Shown: one piece after another, positions 16,996 to 26,632 of the stretch
Layout of the letters: every line of letters begins with the position of its first letter
Numbering within the stretch: the first letter of the stretch is position 1
Source of the DNA: Lysinibacillus louembei
GTDB taxonomy: Bacteria > Bacillota > Bacilli > Bacillales_A > Planococcaceae
Reading direction: 5' to 3'
NCBI RefSeq assembly: GCF_033880585.1
Contig: NZ_CP137624.1
Span: forward strand, 2,949,501-3,013,500
Length of the DNA: 64,000 bases
Notes under the pieces: model-generated
The model's input: only the letters and a program-made list of their open reading frames with translations
Databases searched by the model: none
Told to the model about the DNA's origin: nothing
Program-made: the position numbers and the translations under genes

Positions 16996-17388
16996 CTAGA
17001 CAAAAATATGAATTGTATCTCCGTTACGTTCAATTTTCCAGTTTGATGAAACAAGTGCTGCAATTTCCTTTTCTGTCTCTACATTCGCTGGTACATTATA
17101 GGCACCAAACTCCTGTAATTCGTACTGACTCTCATCAATACCGAAGCGCATACGTAAAATATTTTTCAAGCCATTAATTGTTAAAAATTTCACTTGATAG
17201 CTTGTTGTATAAGCTTCTTTGAAAAGTGCTTTATCTGTATCATACAGCTGCTGTAATAGTGAGAAATCAGATTGCATCTCTTCAAATAATGATAAATCTT
17301 TGTTTTCAAATTGTGCTGCTACTTGTTCATAGCTGTAATTTGGTCGTAATGATTCAATTAAATATGCTTCCATTAATGAGATAGCCAT
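16996..17388 (-). CDS. 130-aa protein coupled to aadK, unknown
   Basis: The ATG at 17388 is one base after the aadK stop codon and follows AAAAGGGGAATAACTAAA, so I prefer it to the upstream start at 17466 that lies inside aadK. The protein (MAISLMEAYLIESLRPNYSY...) is soluble, with no motif I recognise. Tight coupling suggests that it is made together with AadK. Confidence 0.7.
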   Translation of the reverse strand: MAISLMEAYLIESLRPNYSYEQVAAQFENKDLSLFEEMQSDFSLLQQLYDTDKALFKEAYTTSYQVKFLTINGLKNILRMRFGIDESQYELQEFGAYNVPANVETEKEIAALVSSNWKIERNGDTIHIFV

Positions 17389-17389
17389 T

Positions 17390-18247
17390 TTAGTTATTCC
17401 CCTTTTTATATGTATTGTCAATCCAGGCTGTAATGTTTTTATCATAGCTTGGATACGCATAGCCAAGCTTTTCGGCTACTTCGTGAGAAATATCGCGGAA
17501 CATGTCACAGCATAGCTCAAAAGCAAGCCATGTTTGTTCAATTCCAGCTGTTGCGTAGGTACGAAGTAATTTTTCATAGACTTCGGGCGCTAGATGCTGC
17601 TGAATAAATTTATAATTTTTCCCAACACTAAATGTAAAGCCTTGGCGAATACCGATGTCCCATGATATCATGCGCAGCAGCTCTTGTCTTATGTTGTTAT
17701 GCAAGTGATCGATTGCAAATAAAAACTCATTGCGGCGCAAGCCTTTTGCCACATATGTTGCAACGCTCCAAAATTCATTGCAGCAATCATCAAAGCTGCG
17801 TGCAGACGGTTTTTGAATCCAGTATTTTTCGTCTGTCGCAATAACCTCCTGCGAGATTCGCTTGTCCTTATCCAGTAGCACCTCCACTAACCCATCTGAG
17901 CTTTGGAAATAATTTTTGAGCTCTGTTAATGGGATTAAGCTTAAATCGATTTTAATTCCATCTGCAAAATATAAAATATAAGTAAACCAATTTTCAAAAT
18001 CTGGAGGGAAAAGCTCCATGTCTTCGGGCTTTTGGACAAAAACAAGCTCACCAAAGTGCTGTAACCAATCATCATTTTCTAAGTAGCTATCCATGCTTGT
18101 GACAAAAAAGCTAATATCGTAATCTTGATAATGATCTTGTGGAATATTGCGATTCGTGCGTGAGCCCTCTAGCACCGAAATACGAATGCGTTCATCCTGT
18201 GATGCGAAATCTGAAAAAAGCTGAAACATTTCTACCTCTGACCGCAT
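17390..18247 (-). CDS. aadK: Aminoglycoside 6-adenylyltransferase (ANT(6), AadK type)
   Basis: A 285-aa nucleotidyltransferase of the AadK family. The N-terminus MRSEVEMFQLF, the GSRTN motif (about residues 28-32) and the metal-binding DYDISFFV (about 42-49) are all present, followed by KIDLSLIP with a third acidic residue. The enzyme inactivates streptomycin by AMP transfer in Bacillus. Length fits the family. It is followed without a gap by a 130-aa unknown gene. Resistance is not proven by sequence alone. Confidence 0.9.
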   Translation of the reverse strand: MRSEVEMFQLFSDFASQDERIRISVLEGSRTNRNIPQDHYQDYDISFFVTSMDSYLENDDWLQHFGELVFVQKPEDMELFPPDFENWFTYILYFADGIKIDLSLIPLTELKNYFQSSDGLVEVLLDKDKRISQEVIATDEKYWIQKPSARSFDDCCNEFWSVATYVAKGLRRNEFLFAIDHLHNNIRQELLRMISWDIGIRQGFTFSVGKNYKFIQQHLAPEVYEKLLRTYATAGIEQTWLAFELCCDMFRDISHEVAEKLGYAYPSYDKNITAWIDNTYKKGNN

Positions 18248-18277
18248 TGTACCGCCTCCTTTTTTAATTATAGCATT

Positions 18278-19153
18278 TTACTCGGGCTTTTCCATCCGTG
18301 TTGCTCGTTCTTGCAGCACACCTTTTCTTGCATAGCCGTATTTTTCATATAAATCCTCCAATTCTTGCTGCTCCTTTTTCATATCCTGTTGAATCGCTGT
18401 ATAGCGCATATTTGTCGTTGTAACGGCAAAGCCTACTTGCTGTGAGACGTAGGCAAATAAACGCTCTATTGTTTTTACAGTAATTGGATCACCCTGTTTA
18501 TTACCCAAGCCGAGCCAAATATAATCTACGTCCTGTGCAATCGCAAAGCGCTTGCTCGTTTCTTCTTTATAAAATTGTAATACATCCAATAATGCTTGTG
18601 GCAACGGTAAATCGCGATAACTACGCTTACTTAATATACGAACAAAGCCTTCATGGACATGTGACCATTTCATGCGCACAACCTCACTCGATTTAATGCC
18701 AAGTGTTGCAATAACACGCATAATCGTATAATTGCGCAATGCCATCCAACGAATTTCGTCCTCCTCTGCCGTTTCATAGGAAATAAGCCACACATGTAAT
18801 GCTTTACGCATCTGGAATGGAGATAACGTTTGCAGCTCCTTTTTTTCAAAGGGAATTGGGCTGAATAAATCATCAGCAAGTGTAGGAATCACATCGCGCG
18901 CTTGTAAAAAATGAACGAAGCTTTTTAAGCTCGCAAGCTTGCGATTGACACTTTGTAATGAGCTGTAATGCTCCAGCAACCATTGTCTATATGCTTGTAC
19001 AACCTCTACTGTTAATATTTCATATTGCTGTTCTTTCATAAAATTTACGAACTGTGCACTATCTAAGCTATATTGCTTCACTGTATAATTAGATTTTGAC
19101 TGACTAATCAAAGCTGCTTGAAAACGTTTAACATAAATCGAATAATCTGTCAT
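18278..19153 (-). CDS. Tyrosine-recombinase-like protein lacking catalytic residues
   Basis: A 291-aa protein with the Xer core-binding domain (YTVKQYSLDSAQFVNFM, RKLASLKSFVHFL) and a catalytic-fold domain. The first catalytic Arg is Lys (LGIKSSEV, about K154), the HxxR box reads TTTNMRYT with only Arg kept, LGH reads EKYGY, and no nucleophilic Tyr is found in the expected place. The frame is intact and the start follows AAGGAG at 8 nt, so it is likely a maintained protein rather than a decaying gene. It may bind DNA without cutting. Confidence 0.75.
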   Translation of the reverse strand: MTDYSIYVKRFQAALISQSKSNYTVKQYSLDSAQFVNFMKEQQYEILTVEVVQAYRQWLLEHYSSLQSVNRKLASLKSFVHFLQARDVIPTLADDLFSPIPFEKKELQTLSPFQMRKALHVWLISYETAEEDEIRWMALRNYTIMRVIATLGIKSSEVVRMKWSHVHEGFVRILSKRSYRDLPLPQALLDVLQFYKEETSKRFAIAQDVDYIWLGLGNKQGDPITVKTIERLFAYVSQQVGFAVTTTNMRYTAIQQDMKKEQQELEDLYEKYGYARKGVLQERATRMEKPE

Positions 19154-19378
19154 GCTCAGCACTCCTTATTAATTTGGCGTGAAGGTACTTTTGTTATTAA
19201 AGATTTGGTGCGTGTGCTATATTATTTTTACTAAATATAGCGTCGTATAATATGCTATTTATATTCAATGAAAAATAAGAATGTTTGTTCTCATTATAGC
19301 GAAACAGTCATTTTTATTCAACTCGGTGCACTTTTGTGGCATACTTGCAGTAATTCAAAAGAAAATGGAGGGCTTTTT

Positions 19379-20173
19379 GTGCAAATACAAACAGTACGCT
19401 TACATGAGGAAGACGCAAAATTGATTTATCAAGAAACAGCTAGCCTTGCGATTATTACTATCCATCGGCCACAAGCTAAAAATGCATTAACAGCAAATAT
19501 GTGGCGTGAGCTCGCCTCCCTTACCTTACAAGCTTTGCAAAATCCGAAAAATAAAGTGCTTATTTTGCGTGGAGCTGGTGAAAATTTTTCAGCAGGCTCC
19601 GATATTAAAGAATTTCATACGATGTCGCTGGAGCAGGCAGAGCAAGCCTTTGTTGAAATGGAGCGTACTATTTCGACAATTGAAAGCTTACCACTTCCCG
19701 TTATTGGGGTCATTAATGGACCTGCAATGGGTGCAGGCTTAGAGCTTGCACTTGCTTGCGACATTCGCATTGGCTCAGATAAAGCGAAAATGGGCATTCC
19801 CGTTGGAAAATTAGGCATTATGCTAAACAATCGTTTTGCTAAGCGTCTTGTAAACCTTGTTGGTCCTTCTACAACGAAGGATTTTGTTTTCACAGGACGC
19901 ACCTATAAAGCAGAAGAAGCCTTTCAAGCAGGTATGTTAAATTACTTAGTCGCTGAAAAGGATGTAACAAAATTTATGATTCGCTTAGGAAAGCTTGTAG
20001 CAGGCATGTCTCCTGACTCCTTACAGGCGGTCAAAGCAGCGGTGCAACAATGCACAGAATCAACACCTGCTTTATGGCAAGGCACTACTCCGTTTGTTTC
20101 GCCCAATGACTTTGCCGAAGGCGTGCGTGCATTTGTTGAAAAGCGCCAGCCGAATTTTACACGCAGCAACTAA
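19379..20173 (+). CDS. Enoyl-CoA hydratase/isomerase (crotonase) family protein
   Basis: A 264-aa crotonase. Oxyanion-hole regions are ENFSAGSDIKEF and NGPAMGAGLELALACDIRI. The Glu of helix 3 (GLELA) is present, but where hydratases carry the second catalytic Glu the sequence reads GIPVGKLGIML, without it. The reaction may therefore be other than simple hydration. I chose the GTG at 19379 because GGAGG lies 7 nt upstream; the longer frame from 19268 adds a non-homologous leader. Confidence 0.85.
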   Translation: MQIQTVRLHEEDAKLIYQETASLAIITIHRPQAKNALTANMWRELASLTLQALQNPKNKVLILRGAGENFSAGSDIKEFHTMSLEQAEQAFVEMERTISTIESLPLPVIGVINGPAMGAGLELALACDIRIGSDKAKMGIPVGKLGIMLNNRFAKRLVNLVGPSTTKDFVFTGRTYKAEEAFQAGMLNYLVAEKDVTKFMIRLGKLVAGMSPDSLQAVKAAVQQCTESTPALWQGTTPFVSPNDFAEGVRAFVEKRQPNFTRSN

Positions 20174-20176
20174 GGC

Positions 20177-20983
20177 TTATATTAGTTTCAGCCCTTTAAT
20201 CGTAAAATGAATATACTCAGGCTCCAGCTCAAAGGTTTGTACAAATGCTGTTGCGATTTCCTGCTGTAAGCCTTGCAGCTCCTCTATTATATTTGTATGA
20301 ATCGAGGCCTTTAAAATGATATTGACAGTAATTTTAGGCATCGTAGCCACATTAAATGCTAGCTTTTCTACCTGTGCGATAATAGGGCTCTTACTCATTA
20401 CATGCAATAACACATCTCGATATACTTGCTTATGAATGGTGATTGTTTCATAGTGAAAGTCAGGCTGAACGATTGTCGTTTCTCCGACTTTCACTCGATT
20501 GTTGACAAAAATTGCTCGTCCCTTTCGTACTAAGCGCTTGAAAAAATTTTGCTCTACTTGCTCATATGGAATTGGCATCACATGCTGTCCCTTTGTTTGT
20601 CGAATAAAGCGAGCAATTTGAATTTCGCGTGGAGAACGAATATGCTGTACTTGATAAAATTGAGTAATTGGTTCAAGCTCTAGCTGCTCCGCAATTTTTT
20701 TCGTCATTTTATCTGATGTCCCAATAATTAAGATGGACGAAGGCTGCGCCTCTTGAATAGCTGCTTGGACTTCCTGACGATGTGCTGGATCTTCAAAAAT
20801 GGCACGACGCACAGCTGTTAATGTGTTTTTTTCAAATTTAGCACTAATGCCAGCCTGCTTTTTGCCATGAAGGATGAATAAACCGTCATCAATAATTCCT
20901 TCGATCCCTTTATCATAAGCAAATTGCAGCGCAGAGGTACTTTTTCCTGTACCACTTGGCCCACTTAATGAATATACTTTCAT
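20177..20983 (-). CDS. P-loop ATPase with Asp23-like C-terminal domain
   Basis: A 268-aa protein. The N-terminus is a P-loop NTPase with Walker A GPSGTGKST at residues 8-16 and a kinase-like fold (AIFEDPAHRQEVQAAI, SILIIGTSDKM). The last ~90 residues (VYRDVLLHVMSKSP ... NIIEELQGLQQEIATAF ... IHFTIKGLKLI) resemble the Asp23/DUF322 fold. I know of no defined function. It is convergent with the crotonase gene, 3 bp apart. Confidence 0.7.
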   Translation of the reverse strand: MKVYSLSGPSGTGKSTSALQFAYDKGIEGIIDDGLFILHGKKQAGISAKFEKNTLTAVRRAIFEDPAHRQEVQAAIQEAQPSSILIIGTSDKMTKKIAEQLELEPITQFYQVQHIRSPREIQIARFIRQTKGQHVMPIPYEQVEQNFFKRLVRKGRAIFVNNRVKVGETTIVQPDFHYETITIHKQVYRDVLLHVMSKSPIIAQVEKLAFNVATMPKITVNIILKASIHTNIIEELQGLQQEIATAFVQTFELEPEYIHFTIKGLKLI

Positions 20984-21182
20984 CTTTCTCTCCCCTTTTC
21001 TTATAGTTAATATACACTTTTTTTGAGCGAGAAAAAACTAGTACTTATCTGCCATCTATCTAGCATGAAAGTTGTGTATTGACAAGATAAGTGGAAAATA
21101 AAAGGGAAACAGTTTATGATAAATAATGTAGCTTCCGTCCAGAGCAAATAATCAAATCAAATATGAGAGAGGTAATAACAGA

Positions 21183-21800
21183 ATGAAAAAAACAAATTTA
21201 TTCATTAGCGCAACGATTGCCATCGCAGCTGTAAGCGTAGCTACACCATCGTCAACAATGGCTGCTAGTCAAACATTTAGCGATGTTTCACCTAAACATA
21301 ATTACTATACAATTATTCAAGAAATGGCGAAGAAAGAAGTCATTACAGGCTATCTAGACGGCACATTTAAACCAAATGAATTAATGACACGCAAGCATGC
21401 GGCCGCTTTAATTAGCCGCGCCTTCCCTACGCTTCCAACCGAATATGAAGGCATTTCTTTAACGGATGTTAGCAAGGATAACCCATATTACAAAGATATT
21501 CGCCGTGTGCTGGAAGCAGATATTATTCAGCATGCTGATAATTTTGATTTTCGACCGAACGATATTATTACAAGAGGAGAAATGGCACGTGCTTTAGCCA
21601 TCGCCTATAAGCTTTCTAGCAGCGAGCAAAAAAGTCCACTCATTGATGTATCGCCTAAAGTCGCACCATTTGTCGATGCACTCTATATAAATAATATTAC
21701 AACAGGCTATGAGGATAAAACATTCCGAGAGGATAAAGGGCTGACACGCGCTCACTTTGCCGTATTTATGTATCGTGCAATGGAAGTAAACAAAAATTAA
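21183..21800 (+). CDS. Protein with three SLH domains
   Basis: A 205-aa protein with a signal peptide (residues 1-28, ending TMAAS) and three SLH repeats covering nearly all the mature chain: GYLDGTFKPNELMTRKHAAAL, FDFRPNDIITRGEMARAL and GYEDKTFREDKGLTRAHFAVF. There is no other domain, so it would bind the cell-wall polymer with nothing attached. It resembles the start of the SLH gene at the window's left edge. Confidence 0.9.
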   Translation: MKKTNLFISATIAIAAVSVATPSSTMAASQTFSDVSPKHNYYTIIQEMAKKEVITGYLDGTFKPNELMTRKHAAALISRAFPTLPTEYEGISLTDVSKDNPYYKDIRRVLEADIIQHADNFDFRPNDIITRGEMARALAIAYKLSSSEQKSPLIDVSPKVAPFVDALYINNITTGYEDKTFREDKGLTRAHFAVFMYRAMEVNKN

Positions 21801-21807
21801 TTTATGC

Positions 21808-21840
21808 CAAGCTGTTATCTTTAATGATGACAGCTTTTTT
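21808..21840 (+). terminator. Terminator after SLH gene
   Basis: AAGCTGTTATC pairs with GATGACAGCTT and is followed by TTTTTT. Confidence 0.8.
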
Positions 21841-22023
21841 CATGTCCTATTGCGCAATACTAATGTGTTCTTAGCTTCGAGTATTAGTGCTGAGTCGAGG
21901 ATTCTCAGATTGTTCTGTATACAATAGCAATAACTTTAATATTTTTTCTGAATTATTAAAATACATTTACTATATGTTATGTTACAATAAAGTGTACTTT
22001 TTAACAGATTAGGAGTGTTCTTT

Positions 22024-23184
22024 TTGATTATCGAAGCATCATCAAAAATGTCGCTTTTTACAGAGGCGATTTTTGGAAAACTAAAAGCATTTGCTTTACA
22101 GCAACAACAAAACGGACAAGAAATTATTGATTTAAGCTTAGGAAGCCCTGATATTCCACCTGCTCCTATGCTACTTGAAAATATGGCCAAGCTTACGGCT
22201 AACCCACAATCTTATGGCTATACGTTGACAGGTGTTAAAGCTTTTAACGACGCTGTCTGCCGCTACTACGCAAGAGTCAATGATGTGCAGCTTGACCCCG
22301 AAACGGAAGTGCTACAAACAATGGGCTCACAGGAAGGCCTAGTGCATCTACCAATCGCTTTTTGCAACCCTGGTGACATTATTTTAACGACAAACCCTGC
22401 CTATGTTGCTTACGATGCAGGTATCCATTTAGCTGGTGCAACTCCCTACTATATGCCACTCACAAAAGAAAATGGTTATTTACCAGACCTAGCAAGCGTT
22501 CCAGCAGAAATTGCGGAAAAAGCAAAGCTGCTTCTTTTAAATTTACCTGGTAACCCTGTGCCCGCAATGCCCTCTAAACAGTATTTCGAGGAGGTTGTAG
22601 CATTCGCTAAAAAATACAATATTATCGTCTTACATGACGCTGCCTATTCTGAATTTTACTTCACAGGCGATGCACCAATGAGCTTTTTAGCAACACCTGG
22701 GGCCAAGGATGTAGGCTTGGAAATCAATTCTTTATCGAAAAGCTTTAGCTTAGCAGGTGCCCGCATCGCCTATATTGTTGGTAATGCTGAAATGATTCGC
22801 ATTGTTAAGCAATTAAAGTCAAATTTAGACTTCGGTATTTTTGAGCCCGTTCAATTGACGGCCGCGCTTGCTTTAGACAATGCAGAGGAAATTACAGCAA
22901 GCTTACGTACAACTTTTGCAGAACGTCATCAAATATTAATGAACGGGCTACAACAAATCGGCTGGGAGGTGGCTCCTTCCAATGGTGGTATGTTCGTTTG
23001 GGCTAAATATCCATATGCAATGACAAGTGTAGACTTTGCATTTAAAGCAATTGAGCAGGCTGGTGTTGTGATGGTGCCAGGCACTGTCTTTGGTACAGCT
23101 GGCGAAGGCTACGTGCGTCTAGCTCTTGTTCAAAATTCAGCGCTACTTGCACGTGCTGTAGAGAAGCTACAGACAATTCAATAA
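22024..23184 (+). CDS. Class I/II PLP aminotransferase
   Basis: A 386-aa fold-type I enzyme. The PLP Lys lies in NSLSKSFSLAGARIAY, with LLLNLPGNPVPA for the cofactor Asn and HDAAYSEF for the Asp/Tyr. It resembles the LL-diaminopimelate/PatA-type aminotransferases of Bacillus. The substrate is not certain. The start is taken as TTG at 22024, 8 nt after AGGAG. Confidence 0.85.
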   Translation: MIIEASSKMSLFTEAIFGKLKAFALQQQQNGQEIIDLSLGSPDIPPAPMLLENMAKLTANPQSYGYTLTGVKAFNDAVCRYYARVNDVQLDPETEVLQTMGSQEGLVHLPIAFCNPGDIILTTNPAYVAYDAGIHLAGATPYYMPLTKENGYLPDLASVPAEIAEKAKLLLLNLPGNPVPAMPSKQYFEEVVAFAKKYNIIVLHDAAYSEFYFTGDAPMSFLATPGAKDVGLEINSLSKSFSLAGARIAYIVGNAEMIRIVKQLKSNLDFGIFEPVQLTAALALDNAEEITASLRTTFAERHQILMNGLQQIGWEVAPSNGGMFVWAKYPYAMTSVDFAFKAIEQAGVVMVPGTVFGTAGEGYVRLALVQNSALLARAVEKLQTIQ

Positions 23185-23193
23185 AGATAAAAT

Positions 23194-23224
23194 AGGACTG
23201 CTGACACGTATAGTCAGCAGTCCT
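23194..23224. terminator. Hairpin between convergent genes
   Basis: AGGACTGCTGAC and GTCAGCAGTCCT form a 12-bp stem between the aminotransferase and a convergent lipoprotein gene. Confidence 0.65.
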
Positions 23225-23249
23225 GCTATATTTTCTTATCCTCTTTTAA

Positions 23250-23621
23250 TCATTCTTTATCCTCTAAGCGAAAAATACCCGGTATCCAATTTGGCAAAAT
23301 GCCATGACCACCAATGATTTCCCCATTACATTCATAAATAACTGCCTTAAGTCGCTCGCGCTCTGTGTCACGTTCCTTTAACAAATAAAGAAATTGTGTT
23401 ACTTCCTCCCCTTCATATTCTCGGAAAAAGAAGAGCTCATTCGCTTCATAATTAACAAGCAATTCCTCAGGCATTTTCAGCACAAAGGTTTCTTTTGCTA
23501 GAAGCTTTTTCGCATGCCAGCCGTATTCGCTTAAATACTTATTATGCTGTTCATTTTCTTGTGCACTACAGGCCACTAGTAACAAAATGAGCGAAATAAA
23601 ATATATCCCTTTACTCCTCAT
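23250..23621 (-). CDS. Small lipoprotein
   Basis: A 123-aa protein with a lipoprotein signal (ISLILLLVAC; lipidated Cys at residue 18). The mature part is acidic with no recognised domain. Its start overlaps the end of the AI-2E family gene by 11 bp, so translation is probably coupled. Confidence 0.75.
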   Translation of the reverse strand: MRSKGIYFISLILLLVACSAQENEQHNKYLSEYGWHAKKLLAKETFVLKMPEELLVNYEANELFFFREYEGEEVTQFLYLLKERDTERERLKAVIYECNGEIIGGHGILPNWIPGIFRLEDKE

Positions 23622-24837
23622 ACATATGCTCGTCCTCTAGCTGAAAGCGATTATAGCGTTGCTTAAACACACGGTAAATATGTGTCACTAACACTTTAAT
23701 GAGCGCATATGTCGGGAGCCCTAAAATAACACCTGGTACGCCAAACAACGAGCCAGCTGTTAATAAAACAAAAATGATTGTAATCGGATGGATGCTTAAT
23801 GATTTGCCCATAATTTGTGGCGAAATAAACTTCCCTTCGATTAATTGCACAATTGTCCAAACGGCTGCTAGCTTTAAAATCATATAAGGCGAATCGGACA
23901 CAATTGCAATAATCGCTGCTGGTGTAATCGCAATAACGGGACCTAAATATGGTACAACGCTTGTTACCATCGCCAATACACCGAGCAGCAATGCATAATC
24001 TAAGCCGATAACGAGAAAGCCGATTGTCACCATTGCGCCGATACAGATGGACACTAAAATTTGCCCTTGAATATATGAGCTAATTTGCTTGTCCATGTCG
24101 TGCAGCACATCTCCTACAAATTTACGCATGCTTGGTGGCGTATTACGCAAAATAAACTTCGGCATTTTCTCGCCCTCATACAGCAAATAAAACAAAATAA
24201 AGGGGACGATGACTAACGACAGCACTAAGCCTGTTAGTGCGGAAACAAAGCCCGTAATACCCGTCGCTACGCTTGTCGCAAAGCCTGTTGCAAAATCCTT
24301 TACTTGTGTGACAATATCCTCTGTTAAGTTGGTAATCATTTTATCGTATTCAAGATTAATCATTGAAAAATAGTCACTTAAACGCGAATTGTTTAGCCAT
24401 GACACAATATTTTCAACAAATGCCATGAAATAAGCTGGAAACTCATTCATTAAATTTGTAAACTGATCGCGTAAAAATGGATAGATAAGGACAATCGTTA
24501 GCGTTAAGGCACCGATTGCGACAAGATAAATAATTAAAATCGCCCATATTTTTGAAATCTTCCATCTCATTAATAAACGCAAAAATGGTCGTGTTAAATA
24601 ATATAAAATAACGCCAAGCACCCCTGGTAAAATAACGACTTCAAACAATACGCGTAGCGGCTGGAAAATAAACGCAATTTTATCGTAAATAAAAATGACA
24701 CAGCCAACAATTAACAGAATGAGCAGGAAGAATAATAAATTTTTCCCACCTAAAAACCGAATAAAACGTGTTGAAAAGAAATTTGATGTTTCCTGCGGTA
24801 GTTGCTTATTTTGTGTTCTTGCTTTGCTCTCTTCCAA
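23611..24837 (-). CDS. AI-2E family transporter (YdbI/TqsA-like)
   Basis: A membrane protein of about 408 aa with two N-terminal helices, a central soluble part with two SxxSxx repeats, and four or more C-terminal helices. The signature region ILVSICIGAMVTIGFLVIGLDY and VTSVVPYLGPVIAITPA is typical. Family members export small molecules; some act as Na+/H+ antiporters. The ORF can start at 24861; the TTG at 24837, 4-5 nt after GAGGTGG, seems better but the choice is uncertain. Confidence 0.85.
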   Translation of the reverse strand: MEESKARTQNKQLPQETSNFFSTRFIRFLGGKNLLFFLLILLIVGCVIFIYDKIAFIFQPLRVLFEVVILPGVLGVILYYLTRPFLRLLMRWKISKIWAILIIYLVAIGALTLTIVLIYPFLRDQFTNLMNEFPAYFMAFVENIVSWLNNSRLSDYFSMINLEYDKMITNLTEDIVTQVKDFATGFATSVATGITGFVSALTGLVLSLVIVPFILFYLLYEGEKMPKFILRNTPPSMRKFVGDVLHDMDKQISSYIQGQILVSICIGAMVTIGFLVIGLDYALLLGVLAMVTSVVPYLGPVIAITPAAIIAIVSDSPYMILKLAAVWTIVQLIEGKFISPQIMGKSLSIHPITIIFVLLTAGSLFGVPGVILGLPTYALIKVLVTHIYRVFKQRYNRFQLEDEHMYEE

Positions 24838-24908
24838 AAAACCACCTCTGCCAATTGTCAAATTTTCTGTAAAGCTATTGTGCTGTCATTTTATCATGAA
24901 TTATCAGT

Positions 24909-25847
24909 TTATTTCATCTGTAAAAACTCATGTAACAACGCTTTATTTTGTTCTTTATCAATTTCTAACACAGAGCCTGCATGCTGATAGGCATTAAATG
25001 TATATGTCCCTTCAGCAGGAAGCGTCATTTTTTCAATATCTACACCGCCACCTGTAGCAACAGATAGTGCCATTTTCAGCTCCTCAGCAGACGTTAAATC
25101 TGTCGTGATATAGCCTTGTGCAGCACCGACAAATTTCGGCAAATTTTTGGCATTGCCTATTGAAAATAGCTCATTTTTTAATGCATCCATTACCTTTTGC
25201 TGACGAGCCACACGCCCAAAATCACCTTCTGCATCTTGGCGGAAACGCGCATAGCCAAGCAATTCCTTGCCGTTTAACTGCTGTGTCCCTTGCTTTAATG
25301 ACACCCCAATAAATGCTGACATATCCTTTTCAACATCCACTGTAATCCCATCTGGTGCTAACACATCAATCATTGCCTCAAAGCTTTTAAAATCAATCAT
25401 CGCATAATGGTGAATTGGTACATCAAACATCGTATTTAATGTTTCCTTTAATAGCTGCACACCACCTAAATAATAAGCTGTGTTTAGCTTGTACGATTGA
25501 TAGCCTGGAATATCTGCATAAATATCGCGCATAAACGACACGAGCTTCATATCGTTCGTATCTCGGTTCCACGATAATAGCATCATCGTATCTGTGCGTG
25601 ATTTCTCCTCCCCTCGGCTATCGACACCTAAAATTAAAAAGTTTTCAATTTCCCCATTTTTCGCATCTGCCGCAAAATCCTGTGCTGGTGGCTTTGTTTC
25701 GCTTGCTAGCTTTAGCCCACTGCGATATTGCTGGATACTATAAGCAGCCCCTGCTAATAAAATAGCGAGGAGGGCAAGAAAAATAAGTCTCCCCTTTCGA
25801 AATTTTTTCCGTTGATGACGTGTTTGTCGTTGTTCGTGCTGTTCCAT
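24909..25847 (-). CDS. LytR-CpsA-Psr (LCP) family transferase
   Basis: A 312-aa protein with a short basic N-terminus, one membrane helix (residues 20-37) and an extracellular LCP domain. Key residues are present: DSR and RTDTMML, SFMRDIYAD (R107), and YARFRQDAEGDFGRVARQ. LCP enzymes attach teichoic acid or other polymer to peptidoglycan. The gene stands alone and is divergent from msrA. Confidence 0.9.
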   Translation of the reverse strand: MEQHEQRQTRHQRKKFRKGRLIFLALLAILLAGAAYSIQQYRSGLKLASETKPPAQDFAADAKNGEIENFLILGVDSRGEEKSRTDTMMLLSWNRDTNDMKLVSFMRDIYADIPGYQSYKLNTAYYLGGVQLLKETLNTMFDVPIHHYAMIDFKSFEAMIDVLAPDGITVDVEKDMSAFIGVSLKQGTQQLNGKELLGYARFRQDAEGDFGRVARQQKVMDALKNELFSIGNAKNLPKFVGAAQGYITTDLTSAEELKMALSVATGGGVDIEKMTLPAEGTYTFNAYQHAGSVLEIDKEQNKALLHEFLQMK

Positions 25848-26012
25848 AAAATTCTCCTTTTACCGATTGTATCAGTACGATTATACTATTTTTCCCACAT
25901 ATTATATATGTAATTATTATTTTAGACGATTGTTGTGGAAGAAAGTTCAAATATGTTGTCGTTCGTTTTTGCCACATGATACAATACAGGCTAATGACAA
26001 GGAGGAATGACA

Positions 26013-26531
26013 ATGGAAAAAGCAACATTTGCAGGTGGCTGTTTTTGGTGCATGGTAAAGCCATTTGACCAATGGGACGGCATACATAAAGTAACAAGCG
26101 GTTATATGGGTGGTCATGTAGAGAACCCAACATATGAAGATGTCAAAGGTGGCAAATCAGGACATTTAGAGGTCGTACAAATTGAATTTGACCCTAGCAT
26201 TTTTAGCTATGAGCAGCTACTTGAGATTTACTGGATGCAAATCGATCCAACAGATGCAGGCGGTCAATTCCACGATCGTGGCGAATCGTATACAACGGCG
26301 ATTTTTACGCATAGCAAGGAACAGCAGCTTATCGCTGAAAAATCAAAGCAGGCACTTGCAGCAAGTGGTCGCTTTAAAAAACCAATTGTGACGGTTATTC
26401 GAGATGCGGAAACTTTTTACGTCGCGGAAGATTATCATCAGGATTATTACAAAAAAGAGACTGCGCATTATAAGGAAGACCGTGCCAAATCAGGGCGCGA
26501 TGAATTTATCGATACACATTGGCAAAAGTAA
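26013..26531 (+). CDS. msrA: Peptide methionine-S-sulfoxide reductase A
   Basis: A 172-aa protein with the GCFWC active-site motif (residues 8-12) and the family segments TSGYMGGH, GDxLE-like [12 protein letters not shown] and [11 protein letters not shown]. It repairs methionine S-sulfoxide using thioredoxin. The ATG at 26013 is 7 nt after AAGGAGG; the ATG at 26007 is too close. A promoter (TTGTCG, 18 bp, TACAAT) lies near 25957-25985. No msrB neighbours it. Confidence 0.95.
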   Translation: MEKATFAGGCFWCMVKPFDQWDGIHKVTSGYMGGHVENPTYEDVKGGKSGHLEVVQIEFDPSIFSYEQLLEIYWMQIDPTDAGGQFHDRGESYTTAIFTHSKEQQLIAEKSKQALAASGRFKKPIVTVIRDAETFYVAEDYHQDYYKKETAHYKEDRAKSGRDEFIDTHWQK

Positions 26532-26541
26532 AGGAAAGCTG

Positions 26542-26574
26542 TAATCAGTGGAGATTTAGCACTTCCCCACTGAT
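26542..26574 (+). terminator. Hairpin after msrA
   Basis: AATCAGTGG pairs with CCACTGATT. The T-run is weak. Confidence 0.45.
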
Positions 26575-26632
26575 TGCTAGGTTTTGCGGTATAACAACTG
26601 TCCGTTCATATAGTACAAAGGAGTGAATAAAT

